Origin: Bog-950 sp044228435
GTDB lineage: Bacteria > Bacteroidota > Bacteroidia > Chitinophagales > LD1
Assembly (NCBI GenBank): GCA_044228435.1
Contig: JBGAUW010000005.1
Location: 207,295-271,294, forward strand
Length of the DNA stretch: 64,000 bases
Reading direction: 5' to 3'
The notes under the pieces: generated by a model
Database searches by the model: none
Told to the model about the DNA's origin: nothing
What the model saw: the letters and a program-made list of their open reading frames with translations, nothing else
Position numbers and translations under genes: made by a program
In this document: positions 18,136-27,217 of the stretch, piece by piece
Layout of the letters: each line of letters starts with the position of its first letter
How positions within the stretch are numbered: position 1 is the first letter of the stretch

Positions 18136-18990
18136 ATGCAGTGGAGAGGCAGGCGCGAAAGCGGTAATGTAGAAGACCAACGGGGTGGTGGGTTTGGCAG
18201 AGGCGGATTAGCCTTAGGTGGCTTTGGCACTATTGCCGTAATAGTAATTGGCTTGCTGCTTGGTAAAAACCCGGTGGAATTATTACAAGCCGTAAACCAG
18301 GGGCAGCCTGCGCAAGAGCAAACCTCGCAACCCAACAGCCCGGCAGAAGATGAAGCTGCTAGCTTTGTAAAGGTGGTATTGGCGGATAACGAAGATGTAT
18401 GGCACAAACTATTTGAAGAAAAAGGTATGCAATACCAGGAACCTAAACTGGTTCTATTCCGCGATGTCGTAGAGTCGGGTTGCGGTAATGCTGCGAGTTC
18501 TATGGGCCCGTTCTACTGCCCGGCGGACCAGAAAATGTATATAGACTTAAGTTTTTACGACGAATTAAAGAACCGGTTTAACGCCCCCGGCGATTTTGCC
18601 ATGGCCTATGTAATTGCGCACGAAAACGGGCACCACATTCAAAATCTGCTGGGTATATCGGATAAGGTGCACGCCATGCGCGAAAGGCTGAGCGAGGAGG
18701 AATACAACAAGCTCTCTGTTAAAATGGAGTTGCAGGCCGACTTTTTAGCGGGCGTGTGGGCACACCACGCGCAACAAATGAAAAACATTTTAGATGCCGG
18801 CGATATTGAAGAAGCCCTTAATGCGGCCAACGCCATTGGTGATGATAAGCTGCAAAAACAGTCGCAGGGCTATGTAGTGCCCGATGCATTTACCCACGGC
18901 ACCTCGGCCCAGCGTATGCGCTGGTTTAAAAAGGGTTTCGACACCGGTGATATGGACCAGGGTGATACGTTTGGCACACAAAATTTGTAA
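18136..18990 (+). CDS. Neutral zinc metallopeptidase (YpfJ/KPN_02809 family)
   Basis: The 284-residue protein begins with the family-typical MQWRGRRESGNVEDQRGGG. It has one membrane helix (about 26-43), then a soluble domain with the zinc motif HENGH (162-166) and a downstream ELQADFLAGVWAHH segment (about 198-211) that should provide the third ligand. Length and order match the neutral zinc metallopeptidase family. The protease domain is expected in the periplasm, anchored by the N-terminal helix. The 2'-5' RNA ligase-like gene follows after only 11 bp, so both are probably one unit. Physiological substrates of this family are not known. Confidence 0.92.
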   Translation: MQWRGRRESGNVEDQRGGGFGRGGLALGGFGTIAVIVIGLLLGKNPVELLQAVNQGQPAQEQTSQPNSPAEDEAASFVKVVLADNEDVWHKLFEEKGMQYQEPKLVLFRDVVESGCGNAASSMGPFYCPADQKMYIDLSFYDELKNRFNAPGDFAMAYVIAHENGHHIQNLLGISDKVHAMRERLSEEEYNKLSVKMELQADFLAGVWAHHAQQMKNILDAGDIEEALNAANAIGDDKLQKQSQGYVVPDAFTHGTSAQRMRWFKKGFDTGDMDQGDTFGTQNL

Positions 18991-19001
18991 CTAGCGCGCC
19001 A

Positions 19002-19550
19002 ATGATACTATGTTCTACTGCTATTATGGCACCTCCGGATGCCGCAGAAATTATTTTAGACATACGAAAGGATATTAAAGAACTGGCGGGAAAGTTCGAA
19101 CGCGAAAATACCGAACCGCACATCACTTTTAATGTGTTCAGCCCTTCGTTATTGGATTTTTGGGTACAGCATATTAAAGAACGAATAAGCGTGGTTGAGC
19201 CTTTCAGAACTAATTACTCTCTAAGCGTGATGCCGGTGGATGACAAATACTCAATGATGTTTGTTCCGGACCAGGAAAGTAAAATGAAGCTTAAAAAACT
19301 GATGCAGTCCATCAATTCTAACGGTCCTAAAAAGATGGGTAGAACGGATAGCCCGCATATAACTGTAGCCTATAACCTAACCTACAATCAGTCAGAAATT
19401 GCAAAACAATATATACAGGACAAAGGCACAACTCTATCCTTCCGGTGTTCCGATATAGCTATCCGGAAACGCGAAACCGGCAAGATGCAGCAATACCTGG
19501 TAATTAAAACCCTAAAGTTTGGCGAACCGGTAGAGGGGTTGTTGTTTTGA
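19002..19550 (+). CDS. 2'-5' RNA ligase / 2H phosphoesterase superfamily protein
   Basis: The 182-residue protein carries the two HxT motifs that define the 2H phosphoesterases: PHITF near residue 46 and PHITVAYN near residue 123. These provide paired histidines and threonines for hydrolysing or forming 2'-5' or cyclic phosphodiester bonds in RNA or nucleotides. The start at 19002 is used because it lies 11 bp after the upstream gene; an in-frame ATG at 19026 is also possible and would remove eight residues. The gene ends 3 bp before the stop of the convergent substrate-binding protein gene. Biological substrate unknown. Confidence 0.8.
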   Translation: MILCSTAIMAPPDAAEIILDIRKDIKELAGKFERENTEPHITFNVFSPSLLDFWVQHIKERISVVEPFRTNYSLSVMPVDDKYSMMFVPDQESKMKLKKLMQSINSNGPKKMGRTDSPHITVAYNLTYNQSEIAKQYIQDKGTTLSFRCSDIAIRKRETGKMQQYLVIKTLKFGEPVEGLLF

Positions 19551-19553
19551 TGC

Positions 19554-21290
19554 TTACTTATCAAACCAAACCTCGCGGTATAAGCGGTACTCCATACCGT
19601 TGTTCGGGAAATTTTTAACGTAGGGTTGCAGCAGGCGGCGGTTCATATTATAGTAAACCAATAATACCGGTGCGTCATCAACTATCATTTGATCTAACTG
19701 CCCGTATATTTTATTGCGCTCTTCGGCATTGGTAGTTACCAGCGATTTTTCATACAGGGCATCATACACAGGGTTTTTATAGCGGGTAGGATTACTATAC
19801 GATGATTCTTCTGCTTTAGCCGGCACGTTTTTGCCATAAAACAGGTTAAAGAAGTTGTTCGGGTCCGGGTAATCGGCTACCCAGCCAAAGCGCCAAAAAC
19901 CTACTTTACCGGTTTCGATATTATTAATATGTTGCGCCCAAATAACCTGCGTTAGTTCTACTTCTATGTTCAGGTTATCGGTAAGCATGGTTTTTACCGC
20001 CTCGGCTATATCCTGGTTGCGGCCACCACCGCTGTTAATTTCCAAAGTAACTTTCGGAAAGCCCTTGCCATCCGGGTAACCGGCTTTAGCCAAATACTCT
20101 TTCGCCTTTTTTACATCAAAGGTATAACCCTTTACCTGTGCATTATCATAGCCCGGCATGCCCAAGGGTGCAAAACCATACATAGCCGGCACACCATCGC
20201 CCTTGGCTGTATAATCCGCAATTTTTGCACGATCAAGCGCATAGTTAAAAGCAAGGCGCACGTTCTTATCTTTAAAAAGTTTATCGGGCACTAAAAAGCC
20301 ATAGAACTGGGTAGAAAACTCAGGCAATACCTGCAACTGAAATTTTTTGTAAGGCTCTTTCAGGTTTTTCTGCTCGTCTACAATCTGGTCTATCATCGAA
20401 AACGGCAAACGGTATTTCATTTCCAAGTTACCCTTCACCAACTCCAGCATTTCGGTTTTATCTTCTTTAATAAACGAAATCTTTATACCGTCTAAGTAGG
20501 GGAGTTGATTGCCAAATTCATCTTTACCCCAGTATTTTTCGTTGCGGGCCATTACTACGGCTTCATCTGCCTTTAATGCTTTTAAAGCAAATGGGCCGGT
20601 ACCCACCGTGTGGTATAAAATATCGCCCTTGTATTTTTCAACGGCCTCTTTAGGAAACACGGCGGCAAACGGCAGGGCTAAGCGGTTCAATAAATCCGCA
20701 TAAGGCTTAGCTAGTATAATTTGGAAAGTAGAATCATCAAGTGCTTTTGCACCCAGAGCGGCAACGGCAGCTTCATCATTCTCATGTTTTTCGCGGGTGG
20801 TGTAAAGGTCGGCGGCACCCTTAATAATATCGCGGTAAAATGTATAGCCCTGGTTTTTTGCATCGGGCGTACAAAGCAGGTTGAAACAGTATTCAAAATC
20901 TTTCGCAGTCATTACGCGGCCTTTGCCTTCGGCAAAGCATTCGTCATCGTGAAACACCACACCCGTGCGCAAATGGAAAGTATATACCGTAGCCGTTGAA
21001 TCTACCTCCCAGCTTTTAGCCAATAGAGGTTCAATGGTTAAGTCTTTTTGATTGAAACACACCAACCCTTCATATATCTGGCTGGTAATACGGTGGCCTG
21101 TTACTTCGGTTACGCCCTGCGGATAAAGGCTTTTTAAATATTCTACCTCGTTATAGCGAAACACACCACCGTATTTTACACCACCCTTGGCTGAGCGCTT
21201 TTCGCCCGATGCGGTTTTGGAATTGTTGTTGCATGATGACAAAAGCGCAAACGCTAATAAGATAGTCGCTAAACGAGGGTATAAATTCAT
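19554..21290 (-). CDS. ABC transporter substrate-binding lipoprotein (SBP_bac_5, oligopeptide type)
   Basis: A 578-residue lipoprotein with the lipobox LSSC (lipidated Cys20). The rest has the features of family 5 solute-binding proteins. The early segment GVFRYNEVEYLKSLYPQGVT precedes EPLLAKSWEVDSTATVYTFHLR (about 85-106), a family hallmark, and the middle has FNYALDRAKIADYT and GKGFPKVTLEINSGG. Such proteins bind oligopeptides or nickel/glycosides for an Opp/Dpp-type importer. No permease or ATPase gene is nearby, so the partner must be elsewhere. The gene precedes nothing on its strand to the left except the convergent RNA ligase-like gene. Confidence 0.9.
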   Translation of the reverse strand: MNLYPRLATILLAFALLSSCNNNSKTASGEKRSAKGGVKYGGVFRYNEVEYLKSLYPQGVTEVTGHRITSQIYEGLVCFNQKDLTIEPLLAKSWEVDSTATVYTFHLRTGVVFHDDECFAEGKGRVMTAKDFEYCFNLLCTPDAKNQGYTFYRDIIKGAADLYTTREKHENDEAAVAALGAKALDDSTFQIILAKPYADLLNRLALPFAAVFPKEAVEKYKGDILYHTVGTGPFALKALKADEAVVMARNEKYWGKDEFGNQLPYLDGIKISFIKEDKTEMLELVKGNLEMKYRLPFSMIDQIVDEQKNLKEPYKKFQLQVLPEFSTQFYGFLVPDKLFKDKNVRLAFNYALDRAKIADYTAKGDGVPAMYGFAPLGMPGYDNAQVKGYTFDVKKAKEYLAKAGYPDGKGFPKVTLEINSGGGRNQDIAEAVKTMLTDNLNIEVELTQVIWAQHINNIETGKVGFWRFGWVADYPDPNNFFNLFYGKNVPAKAEESSYSNPTRYKNPVYDALYEKSLVTTNAEERNKIYGQLDQMIVDDAPVLLVYYNMNRRLLQPYVKNFPNNGMEYRLYREVWFDK

Positions 21291-21342
21291 ACTGAGATAT
21301 TTTTAATGATGCGAATAACGTGAATTACTCTTTATGACAAAA

Positions 21343-22377
21343 TCATTTGCCCCCATCTACTGATTTAATAAAATCAATAATACCCGGGTAATACTCCTGT
21401 TGGGCATCCCACATACTAAGATGCCCGCCATTAGGGCAATACAAATATTTGCCATTTTGCACCAGCTTGCTCATTTCTTCCATTTCTTCGGGGTTCATAG
21501 TATCGTAGTGAGAGCCAATCATTAGTGTAGGCACAGTAAGGTTTTTAAGGCGGGTCCAACATTCCCAGCCTACCAATCTTCCACCCGGCACAAACTCGCT
21601 TGGGCCCTGCAGAATTTCGTAAACCGGTTGGTTTACATGCTTAAACGAGCGTAACACCGGCTCCGGCCATTCGCTGGCAGATTTACGCAAAATGTGCTTG
21701 CAGTAATATTCATCAAACACCAATTGCAGGTAAACAGGGTTGGCAAAATCACTCTTCTGTTCGTAGCTTTCCAGTGAGTCTACCAAACTTTTGCGCATTT
21801 GGGTACGCAGCTTTTTATTGTAAGCACCGTACTTGGCATAGTCGGCCGTCATGTTGCTTACAATCAGACCTTTTAGATTTTGCTGATATTTTAAGGCGTA
21901 TTCCATTCCTAAAATGCCGCCCCAGCTATTACCCAACAGGTAAAAATTATCTTTATTTAAATCAAGTGCCAGACGCACCTGTTCTACTTCTTCTACAAAC
22001 CGGTCTAAGGTCCATAGCGAAGTATCGGTTGGTTGGTCGCTGTATAAACTGCCCAGTTGGTCGTATTCAATTAATTCAAAACCCTCTTTAGGTAAAAAGC
22101 TTTCGAAGCACTCCATATACTCATGCGTAAGGGCAGGGCCGCCGTGCAGCAGCAGTACTTTAATACGCGGATTATTACCCATTTTTTTAGTCCATACTTT
22201 AAACGTGCCCTTGGGGGTTTCTACCGGTATCATTTTTACACCGGCATTTTCGTTCTCTTCTTTGGTATAATTAAAGTAGTCGTTAACGGCAATTGATTGC
22301 TCTCGTTTTTCAACCTTATCTCTGTTGCAACCGATTAAAGCAACCGCAACAAGCAAGGGCAGGAGGTATTTTCTCAT
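21343..22377 (-). CDS. Proline iminopeptidase-like alpha/beta hydrolase lipoprotein
   Basis: The 344-residue protein has a lipobox ALIGC (lipidated Cys17) and an alpha/beta hydrolase domain. The oxyanion-hole motif is HGGPA (78-82) and the nucleophile elbow is GNSWGG with Ser151. An acid and a late histidine (PNGGHLSMWD near 322-331) complete a likely triad. The family is the proline iminopeptidases (S33), which remove N-terminal proline from peptides. Lipidation suggests the enzyme acts outside the inner membrane, and the peptide-binding lipoprotein gene lies next downstream on the same strand (52 bp), so a role in peptide uptake is a fair inference. Its start codon overlaps the stop of the pseudouridine synthase gene by 4 bp (ATGA). 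Confidence 0.88.
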   Translation of the reverse strand: MRKYLLPLLVAVALIGCNRDKVEKREQSIAVNDYFNYTKEENENAGVKMIPVETPKGTFKVWTKKMGNNPRIKVLLLHGGPALTHEYMECFESFLPKEGFELIEYDQLGSLYSDQPTDTSLWTLDRFVEEVEQVRLALDLNKDNFYLLGNSWGGILGMEYALKYQQNLKGLIVSNMTADYAKYGAYNKKLRTQMRKSLVDSLESYEQKSDFANPVYLQLVFDEYYCKHILRKSASEWPEPVLRSFKHVNQPVYEILQGPSEFVPGGRLVGWECWTRLKNLTVPTLMIGSHYDTMNPEEMEEMSKLVQNGKYLYCPNGGHLSMWDAQQEYYPGIIDFIKSVDGGK

Positions 22378-23144
22378 GGTTTTCTTTTTGGTTTATTGCG
22401 CGAGGCTTCTTCTGTTTTTATCGAATCGGCCAATGCATTGTTAAGGGCCTCAACTTCAGTATAGCTTAGGTTGCGCCACTTGCCCAACGGAATACTTGAA
22501 AGGGAAATGTTCATGATGCGAATTCGCTTAAGGCTTATTACATCATAACCCAAATGCTCGCACATACGGCGTATTTGCCGGTTAAGCCCCTGGGTTAAAA
22601 TAATGCGGAAGCGCTTGCCACCCATTGTTTGCACTACACAGGGTTTTGTTTTTTCGCCCAATACAGGCACACCCGATGACATACGCTTTACAAACTCCGG
22701 CGTAATGGGTTTGTTTACTACCACTATATATTCCTTCTCGTGCTCGTTTTCTGAGCGCAAAATTTTATTTACAATGTCGCCATCATTCGTCAGCAAAATC
22801 AAGCCTTCGCTGTCTTTATCTAAGCGGCCAATAGGGAATATACGCGTGGGGTAATTGATGTATGAAATAATGTTGCTCCGGTCTTTGGGGTCGGTAGTAG
22901 AGGTAACGCCCTTTGGTTTATGAAAAGCCAGGTAAACACTTTGCTTGTTAGGCTTGGGCTTTTTTATTTTTTCGCCATCGACCGTTACCACATCGCCGGG
23001 GTATACGCGGCTGGTGGGCAGGGCCGTGTCTTCATTAATAGTTACACGGCCTTCTTCTACATACTTGTCGGCCTCGCGGCGCGAGCAAAAACCAGACGAG
23101 CTGATATATTTATTTACCTGTACCGCTTCTGCGTCGTTCTTCAT
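22374..23144 (-). CDS. rluF: RluF-type 23S rRNA pseudouridine synthase
   Basis: The 256-residue protein has an N-terminal S4 RNA-binding domain (about 8-55, VNKYISSSGFCSRREADKYV) and a RsuA/RluB/E/F-type catalytic domain with the motif GRLDKDSEGL, in which Asp109 is the catalytic aspartate. The segment GLNRQIRRMCEHLGYDV (about 196-212) is typical of RluF. RluF modifies U2604 of 23S rRNA. The basic C-terminal tail (NKPKRKP) may help RNA binding. The gene overlaps the downstream hydrolase gene by 4 bp and lies 3 bp after the stop of the ceramidase-like gene, so the three are probably co-transcribed. Confidence 0.9.
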   Translation of the reverse strand: MKNDAEAVQVNKYISSSGFCSRREADKYVEEGRVTINEDTALPTSRVYPGDVVTVDGEKIKKPKPNKQSVYLAFHKPKGVTSTTDPKDRSNIISYINYPTRIFPIGRLDKDSEGLILLTNDGDIVNKILRSENEHEKEYIVVVNKPITPEFVKRMSSGVPVLGEKTKPCVVQTMGGKRFRIILTQGLNRQIRRMCEHLGYDVISLKRIRIMNISLSSIPLGKWRNLSYTEVEALNNALADSIKTEEASRNKPKRKP

Positions 23145-23147
23145 TTT

Positions 23148-23960
23148 CTACTTCTTTAAAGGTGTGCCATCGCGGTGTTCACTGGCATAAAAGCGAAATA
23201 AAAAATATGCAGCCAATGCATCGAGCAAATGCCAGATAGCATGGCCCTGTATTAATGATTGTGGGTCGCACATGTAGCTGTCGTTCTTCCACATATTCCA
23301 TATGGCAAAGGCAAGTAGCAGGGAGCCCAGAGACAGCAGCCCATATTTTTTCTCATGTGCTAGTTTTAATTGAAACGTATTCAGCAGCTCGAAAACAACG
23401 GTCAATGTAATATACGTAGCAAAAATAAAATTGCCCATAAAGCCAACTATGGGCGCCCTAAAAGGTAATGTTTGTACATACAGGCAGCTACCTAACGCAA
23501 CTGCAAATATTAATGAGAACCAAACTGGGTTAAATTTAAAGTATCGTTCAAGCGCATAAGCAAACGAGTAGGAGCATATAAGATACATGCTCAACATATC
23601 GAACCAGCCACCTATGGCCGCTTCGGTAGCGTGCATGGCCATACTGCCGGGGCCAAGCAACACAACAATACAAGCCAACACGGTTCCGTAAAAAAAGTTG
23701 GTGGTAATAGTGTTGCGGTTAGCGCTGTATGTGCCTTTAGTTAACTGCCAGGCAATGGTAAGGCCGGCGAAGATAAAACCAATGTTGCTCCAGGTATTAG
23801 CCGGTTGTTTAATCAGGCCCGGCCTGCTTGCTTCGCAAAATTCGGCACCGGTGCCTACACTTGGGCCAAACCAATGGTTAACGAGCGACACAAAAAACAG
23901 CCCAAAAGCCGCTATTGCCACACCAAGGGTAATAGGAAAAATAAGCTTTTGGTTTTTCAT
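23148..23960 (-). CDS. Ceramidase-like seven-helix membrane protein (CREST superfamily)
   Basis: The 270-residue protein has about seven hydrophobic segments and the motif set of alkaline-ceramidase-like CREST proteins. These are a WSNIGFIFAGL-type first motif, SMAMHATEAAIGGWFDMLSM (about 110-129, with His and Asp for metal or catalysis), and HAIWHLLDALAAYF near the C-terminus (about 243-256). CREST hydrolases use three His and an Asp to bind zinc. Sphingolipids occur in many Bacteroidota, so a role in ceramide or related amide hydrolysis is possible but unproven for this protein. It lies between exonuclease III and rluF in a leftward run with gaps of 21 and 3 bp. Confidence 0.75.
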   Translation of the reverse strand: MKNQKLIFPITLGVAIAAFGLFFVSLVNHWFGPSVGTGAEFCEASRPGLIKQPANTWSNIGFIFAGLTIAWQLTKGTYSANRNTITTNFFYGTVLACIVVLLGPGSMAMHATEAAIGGWFDMLSMYLICSYSFAYALERYFKFNPVWFSLIFAVALGSCLYVQTLPFRAPIVGFMGNFIFATYITLTVVFELLNTFQLKLAHEKKYGLLSLGSLLLAFAIWNMWKNDSYMCDPQSLIQGHAIWHLLDALAAYFLFRFYASEHRDGTPLKK

Positions 23961-23981
23961 GCAGAGTGGTTGGCGCTTAGC

Positions 23982-24755
23982 TTAAATTTTAAATTTAGTA
24001 TAAACCGGGCAGTGGTCGCTGTGTTTTATATCCTGCAAAATGCGCGATTCAATTAAATCCTTCTCCATGTTTTTAGTGGCTGCTATATAGTCTATACGCC
24101 AGCCTTTGTTATTGGCGCGAGAGTTAGCACGGAAGCTCCACCAGCTATATTGGTGTGGTTCTTTATTAAAATGGCGGAACGTGTCTATAAAACCTCCGCT
24201 AAAATAGCTTTCCATCCAGGCGCGCTCCTCGGGCTTAAAGCCAGAGGTGTCTTTATTGCTAACCGGGTTGTGAATGTCTATCTCTTTGTGGCAAATGTTA
24301 TAGTCGCCGCATACAATCAGCTTTTTACGCGTTTGCTCTACCTCTTTAATAAACTTGAAAAAATCTTCGAGGTATTGCATTTTAACTCCCTGGCGCTCGT
24401 CGCCGGTAGTTCCACTAGGGAAGTACGAGCTCATTATACTTACATCGCCAATATCCACGCGCAGGTTGCGCCCTTCACTATCATATTGTTTAATACCGCA
24501 ACCTTCTACCACCTTATCGGGCTTTATTTTGCTAAACACGGCCACACCGCTATAGCCCTTTTTTACTGCCGGAAAAATATAGCAGTGGTAGCCCAGTTCT
24601 TCAAACGGCTTGGCTACAAAATCTTCGCGGGCAATTTTTATTTCCTGCAAACAGATAACATCGGGGTTCTCCAGCTTTAACCATTCAATAAAACCTTTGG
24701 TTATGGCGCTGCGTATTCCATTTACGTTGTAACTAATTACTTTTAATTCTGCCAT
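23982..24755 (-). CDS. xth: Exodeoxyribonuclease III
   Basis: The 257-residue protein has all motifs of the ExoIII/APE family. NVNGIR is near residues 10-15 and LQEIKI (about 36-41) carries the metal-binding Glu. GDYNICHKEIDIHNP is near 145-160, and the C-terminal HSDHCPV (about 246-252) carries the catalytic His. The enzyme acts as AP endonuclease and 3'-5' exonuclease in base excision repair. Length and sequence are ordinary, and there is no sign of transfer. It leads a run of three or four closely spaced minus-strand genes. Confidence 0.95.
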   Translation of the reverse strand: MAELKVISYNVNGIRSAITKGFIEWLKLENPDVICLQEIKIAREDFVAKPFEELGYHCYIFPAVKKGYSGVAVFSKIKPDKVVEGCGIKQYDSEGRNLRVDIGDVSIMSSYFPSGTTGDERQGVKMQYLEDFFKFIKEVEQTRKKLIVCGDYNICHKEIDIHNPVSNKDTSGFKPEERAWMESYFSGGFIDTFRHFNKEPHQYSWWSFRANSRANNKGWRIDYIAATKNMEKDLIESRILQDIKHSDHCPVYTKFKI

Positions 24756-24828
24756 GGGTGTATAAGTGAAAACCGAAAATACGATTTCGCTTGAGAGTAA
24801 GAAGATAGATCTTCCGCCTGGTAAAACA

Positions 24829-25965
24829 TTATAAAAGCCCGGTTTGTTTGAATAATTTCAGAATGTCAAATGGAATTTTATTCCAGACAATTTCTTGCGC
24901 ATACATTCCATTGCTTAGCACTGCAATTCCCAGGTTCTGTTCCGGAAAGACCATCAGCGTACTGCTAAAACCGGGATTATCGCCCACATGCCAGTAATAG
25001 TTACCCAATTCTTCATTGGCAGTAATAAACCAGCCGAGACCAATAGATACCTTGCTGTTCTGTGGTGCCGTATGCCGCGGTTTCCACATGTTTTGTAGCG
25101 TGTTGTTTTGCACTACACCGTTACCATTTTTTCGGGCTATGTTTAAAATGTGCAGCATCCAGCTACATAAATCCGCGCTGCATGAGTTTAAGTTGCCACT
25201 AGGCGAATGTTCCTTGTTCTCTGTAATCATACCACCAACTTTTACCTTGTTGTGTTTTAAAATATGTGGCGCACTTCTTCTTCCCGGATCAACCTTTGTA
25301 TACTCCATTTCACTATGAGCCATATTGGCTTTTTCCAAAATGTTTTCCTTTATGTAGGCATCGTATTGCATGCCAGAAATTTTCTGCACCAGGTAACCCA
25401 ATATATCATAAGCGGCGTTACTGTATGTTTTAGTCGCGTCGAATTGCGTGCCTGGTGCAAAATCGAGAACTTTATCGTGCAAACTATAAACCAGTTCTCT
25501 CAAAGCAGTACTATCGTTTGGGGAATGTTTTAACTCCATATCCCAATATAGGCCAGAAGTATGCGTTAGCATGTGCTCAATGGTAATATCCCTATAGCGC
25601 TCATCCTTCATTTTAAAATCGGGCAAATAGAATGTTAGCTTTTGTTGTATGTCTACCTTGCCGTGTTGGGCTAATTGCATAATAGCTGTTGCCGTAAACA
25701 ATTTGGTAACTGAACAAGTAAGAAAGTTTGTAAGGCTATCTACTGGCTTTGCCTTGCCCACTTCGGTGGTGCCATATCCCTTGGTCAGGTATATTTTCCC
25801 ATCTTTAACTATACCTATAGAAACCCCAACCATTTTGTTTGTCAACATATAGCTGGTTACCAGGCTGTCAATTGTGGCAACGTCAGCTTGTTTGTGTGTT
25901 TTAGCATCAACACCAAGAATGCATAGCGTAAGGAAAAGCGTTGCAATAAGGGATTTTGGTTTCAC
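24829..25965 (-). CDS. Serine hydrolase of the class C beta-lactamase/PBP type
   Basis: I place the start at a GTG at 25965, since residues 1-22 then form a signal peptide (MKPKSLIATLFLTLCILGVDA). The longer frame beginning at 26028 would overlap the neighbouring gene by 38 bp and would place an odd Cys/Arg-rich stretch ahead of the signal. The protein has 378 residues with the catalytic SxxK motif as SVTK (Ser85, Lys88) and a YSN motif (YxN, near 175). A late HVGDNPG segment corresponds to the HxG/KTG box. Such enzymes act as DD-peptidases, esterases or D-amino-acid amidases; class C beta-lactamases proper usually have YAN and KTG, so resistance is not implied. Confidence 0.85.
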   Translation of the reverse strand: MKPKSLIATLFLTLCILGVDAKTHKQADVATIDSLVTSYMLTNKMVGVSIGIVKDGKIYLTKGYGTTEVGKAKPVDSLTNFLTCSVTKLFTATAIMQLAQHGKVDIQQKLTFYLPDFKMKDERYRDITIEHMLTHTSGLYWDMELKHSPNDSTALRELVYSLHDKVLDFAPGTQFDATKTYSNAAYDILGYLVQKISGMQYDAYIKENILEKANMAHSEMEYTKVDPGRRSAPHILKHNKVKVGGMITENKEHSPSGNLNSCSADLCSWMLHILNIARKNGNGVVQNNTLQNMWKPRHTAPQNSKVSIGLGWFITANEELGNYYWHVGDNPGFSSTLMVFPEQNLGIAVLSNGMYAQEIVWNKIPFDILKLFKQTGLL

Positions 25966-25990
25966 GGATATGGGTTGTAAAAGAGAATGA

Positions 25991-26455
25991 CTAATGCGGC
26001 AACTTATCCTGCAACAAGCCGTACACATAAGTTCCGGCTATGGCGCTAAACAGGGCTACTATAAAAACCAAAAAGCCACTGCCAATCAAACCATACATAG
26101 GGCCGGGGCAGGCACCGGTAAGCGCCCAGCCAAAACCAAAGCATAAACCACCTATAATATTGCCTTTATCAAATGGGCGTTCGGTAAAAACAACATCTTC
26201 TCCTTGTATAGTTTTTATTTTGAACTTTTTGATGATTAGGGTAGAGATAGTGGCTACAACCACAGCAGTTCCTATTACCCCGTACATGTGGAACGAGGCC
26301 AAACGGAACATTTCCTGTATTCGGAACCACGATACTATTTCAGCTTTTACAAATACTATCCCGAAGAAAATGCCGATGAGAATGTATTTAAGATTACCGG
26401 CAAAACTTTCGGTGCCCGATTGATTATTTCTGCCTTCTTCAACTATATTTTTCAT
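25991..26455 (-). CDS. YeeE/YedE family sulfur-compound transporter, subunit of a pair
   Basis: A 154-residue membrane protein with about four helices. The key segment is CFGFGWALTGACPGPMYGL (about 108-126), where a Cys lies between glycines, as in the TsuA/YeeE family in which such cysteines pass thiosulfate or other sulfur species across the membrane. It pairs with the 186-residue protein upstream, 13 bp away. Together they resemble the two half-size YeeE/YedE proteins common in Bacteroidota. The sequence after the first 20 residues begins with ILIGIFFGIVFVKAE. Substrate not proven. Confidence 0.88.
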   Translation of the reverse strand: MKNIVEEGRNNQSGTESFAGNLKYILIGIFFGIVFVKAEIVSWFRIQEMFRLASFHMYGVIGTAVVVATISTLIIKKFKIKTIQGEDVVFTERPFDKGNIIGGLCFGFGWALTGACPGPMYGLIGSGFLVFIVALFSAIAGTYVYGLLQDKLPH

Positions 26456-26468
26456 AGCTCAGCGTTTT

Positions 26469-27029
26469 TTAAAGTTTAAAAATTAAGGGTAAAAACAACC
26501 AGGTAGTAATAAACCCGCCAAGCATAAAACAGATGGTAGCTATAAGGCTGGATAACTGAAAATTAGAAATGCCGGTAATAGAGTGGCCAGAGGTACATCC
26601 GCCGGCATAGCGGGTGCCAAAGCCCACTAAAAAGCCGCCCACCACAATTAGTATAAAGCCTTTAGGGGTTAATAAACTGCCAAACGAAAAAATATCGGTA
26701 GGTACTAATTGCGAAAACTCAGTTACGCCTAACTCAGCTAATTGAGCCTGTGTAGAGGCGGCTATTTTAAGAGGTTCAGGGTTGGCCAATATTGTGGTAC
26801 CTACAATGCCACCCAATAAAATACCAATTACGAAAAAAATATTCCATGTTTCTTTCTTCCAGTCGTAGTTAAAATAAGGGGTGCTGGGTAAGCAGGCTGC
26901 ACATATATGGCGGAAGGAAGAAGAAATTCCAAAAGGCTTATTGCCTATTAAATAAAGTAAGGGAACCGTTAAGCCAATTAGTATACCGGCAACGCTCCAA
27001 TGCCAGGGCTGGCGCAAAAAATCTAACAT
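26469..27029 (-). CDS. YeeE/YedE family sulfur-compound transporter, subunit of a pair
   Basis: A 186-residue membrane protein with about five helices. The conserved Cys is in GFGTRYAGGCTSGHSITGIS (about 136-155), and an earlier ICAACLPS (about 42-49) adds two more cysteines. It belongs to the YeeE/YedE family for uptake of thiosulfate or polysulfide-like compounds. It precedes the second half-size protein by 13 bp. It is divergent from metZ across 188 bp, which fits an assimilatory sulfur locus, but no regulator or rhodanese gene accompanies the pair here. Confidence 0.88.
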   Translation of the reverse strand: MLDFLRQPWHWSVAGILIGLTVPLLYLIGNKPFGISSSFRHICAACLPSTPYFNYDWKKETWNIFFVIGILLGGIVGTTILANPEPLKIAASTQAQLAELGVTEFSQLVPTDIFSFGSLLTPKGFILIVVGGFLVGFGTRYAGGCTSGHSITGISNFQLSSLIATICFMLGGFITTWLFLPLIFKL

Positions 27030-27217
27030 GCTAATTGATTTGAATTTTAAATAAAAACAAGGAAACTACGAATTGGTTGCCCGGGGTTTAGCAACAACAG
27101 CAAGAATGAGACAAGTAGATTTCCTTCATAGGGTAAAATTAATAAAATCTTAAATCGATTTTCGAAATCGCAAACAAAATCAAAGACAGCTTCTTATAAA
27201 TTAGCACCTTTGCCGCC

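Noticed and set aside
25966..26028. Upstream start of the beta-lactamase-like gene
   Set aside because: It overlaps the YeeE/YedE gene by 38 bp and breaks the signal peptide; a GTG at 25965 fits better.
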